Shown piece after piece: positions 12,459 to 12,473 of a DNA stretch of 12,473 bases; position 1 is the first letter of the stretch, and the number at the start of each line of letters is the position of its first letter. The notes under the pieces are model-generated. The model was not told the DNA's origin and searched no databases. It worked only from the letters and a program-made list of their open reading frames with translations. Both the position numbers and the translations under genes were made by a program. The stretch is from an uncultured archaeon (lineage in GTDB: Archaea > Nanobdellota > Nanobdellia > Woesearchaeales > CAIVOO01): positions 1 through 12,473 of the forward strand of contig CAIVOO010000107.1 in NCBI GenBank assembly GCA_903907555.1, read 5' to 3'.

Positions 12459-12473
12459 TTAAAACTATATACA

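Noticed and set aside
1..12473. CRISPR arrays, insertion sequences, attachment sites, rRNA or tRNA genes
   Set aside because: No regularly spaced direct repeats, transposase-like proteins, terminal inverted repeats flanked by duplications, or cloverleaf sequences were found by eye.

Overview
The window reads as a chromosomal segment of an archaeon. Support comes from the information-processing cluster ftsZ - secE - spt5 - rpl11, a type II methionine aminopeptidase, a SEC11-type signal peptidase with a Ser/His pair, a Sec61-gamma-like SecE, and TATA boxes about 25-31 nt (centre to ATG) ahead of nine start codons. Short genes, tight spacing, a SpoIIM-family membrane protein, membrane-anchored winged-helix proteins and a moderately AT-rich composition suggest a DPANN-type lineage such as Woesearchaeota or Pacearchaeota. 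That placement is inference; no rRNA is present to test it.

Layout. 1-982: the C-terminal part of a GGDEF diguanylate cyclase with an intact active-site motif and I-site, then a small stand-alone GGDEF-like protein with a degenerate motif. 1046-1766: a membrane-anchored signal peptidase-like protein coupled to a 72-residue Cys-rich protein of unknown function. 1800-4571: methionine aminopeptidase (map) and an enlarged PurF-type PRPP amidotransferase whose promoter is packed with palindromes. 4558-5787 (minus): histidyl-tRNA synthetase, overlapping the purF 3' end convergently. 5872-7045: a two-TM winged-helix regulator and a three-TM protein with a C-terminal HMA-like domain, possibly a metal sensing and transport pair. 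7100-8634: a HAD phosphatase and a SpoIIM-family membrane protein. 8827-9513: a long FKBP-type prolyl isomerase, preceded by an unusually elaborate leader. 9572-12277: ftsZ, secE, spt5 and an extended ribosomal protein L11. 12278-12473: non-coding, with strong hairpins and T-tracts.

Two modes of translation initiation coexist. Most genes appear leaderless, with the ATG at the expected transcription start. The FKBP gene, ftsZ and spt5 have Shine-Dalgarno sequences.

Places most worth a second look are the archaeal c-di-GMP-type cyclase and its degenerate neighbour, the attenuator-like FKBP leader (candidate leader peptide, 13-bp hairpin, second hairpin, TTG start), the roughly 100-residue coiled-coil and Ala/Gly/Pro/Lys tail on L11, and the putative metal sensor/transporter pair. 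No rRNA, tRNA, CRISPR array or mobile element was recognised.
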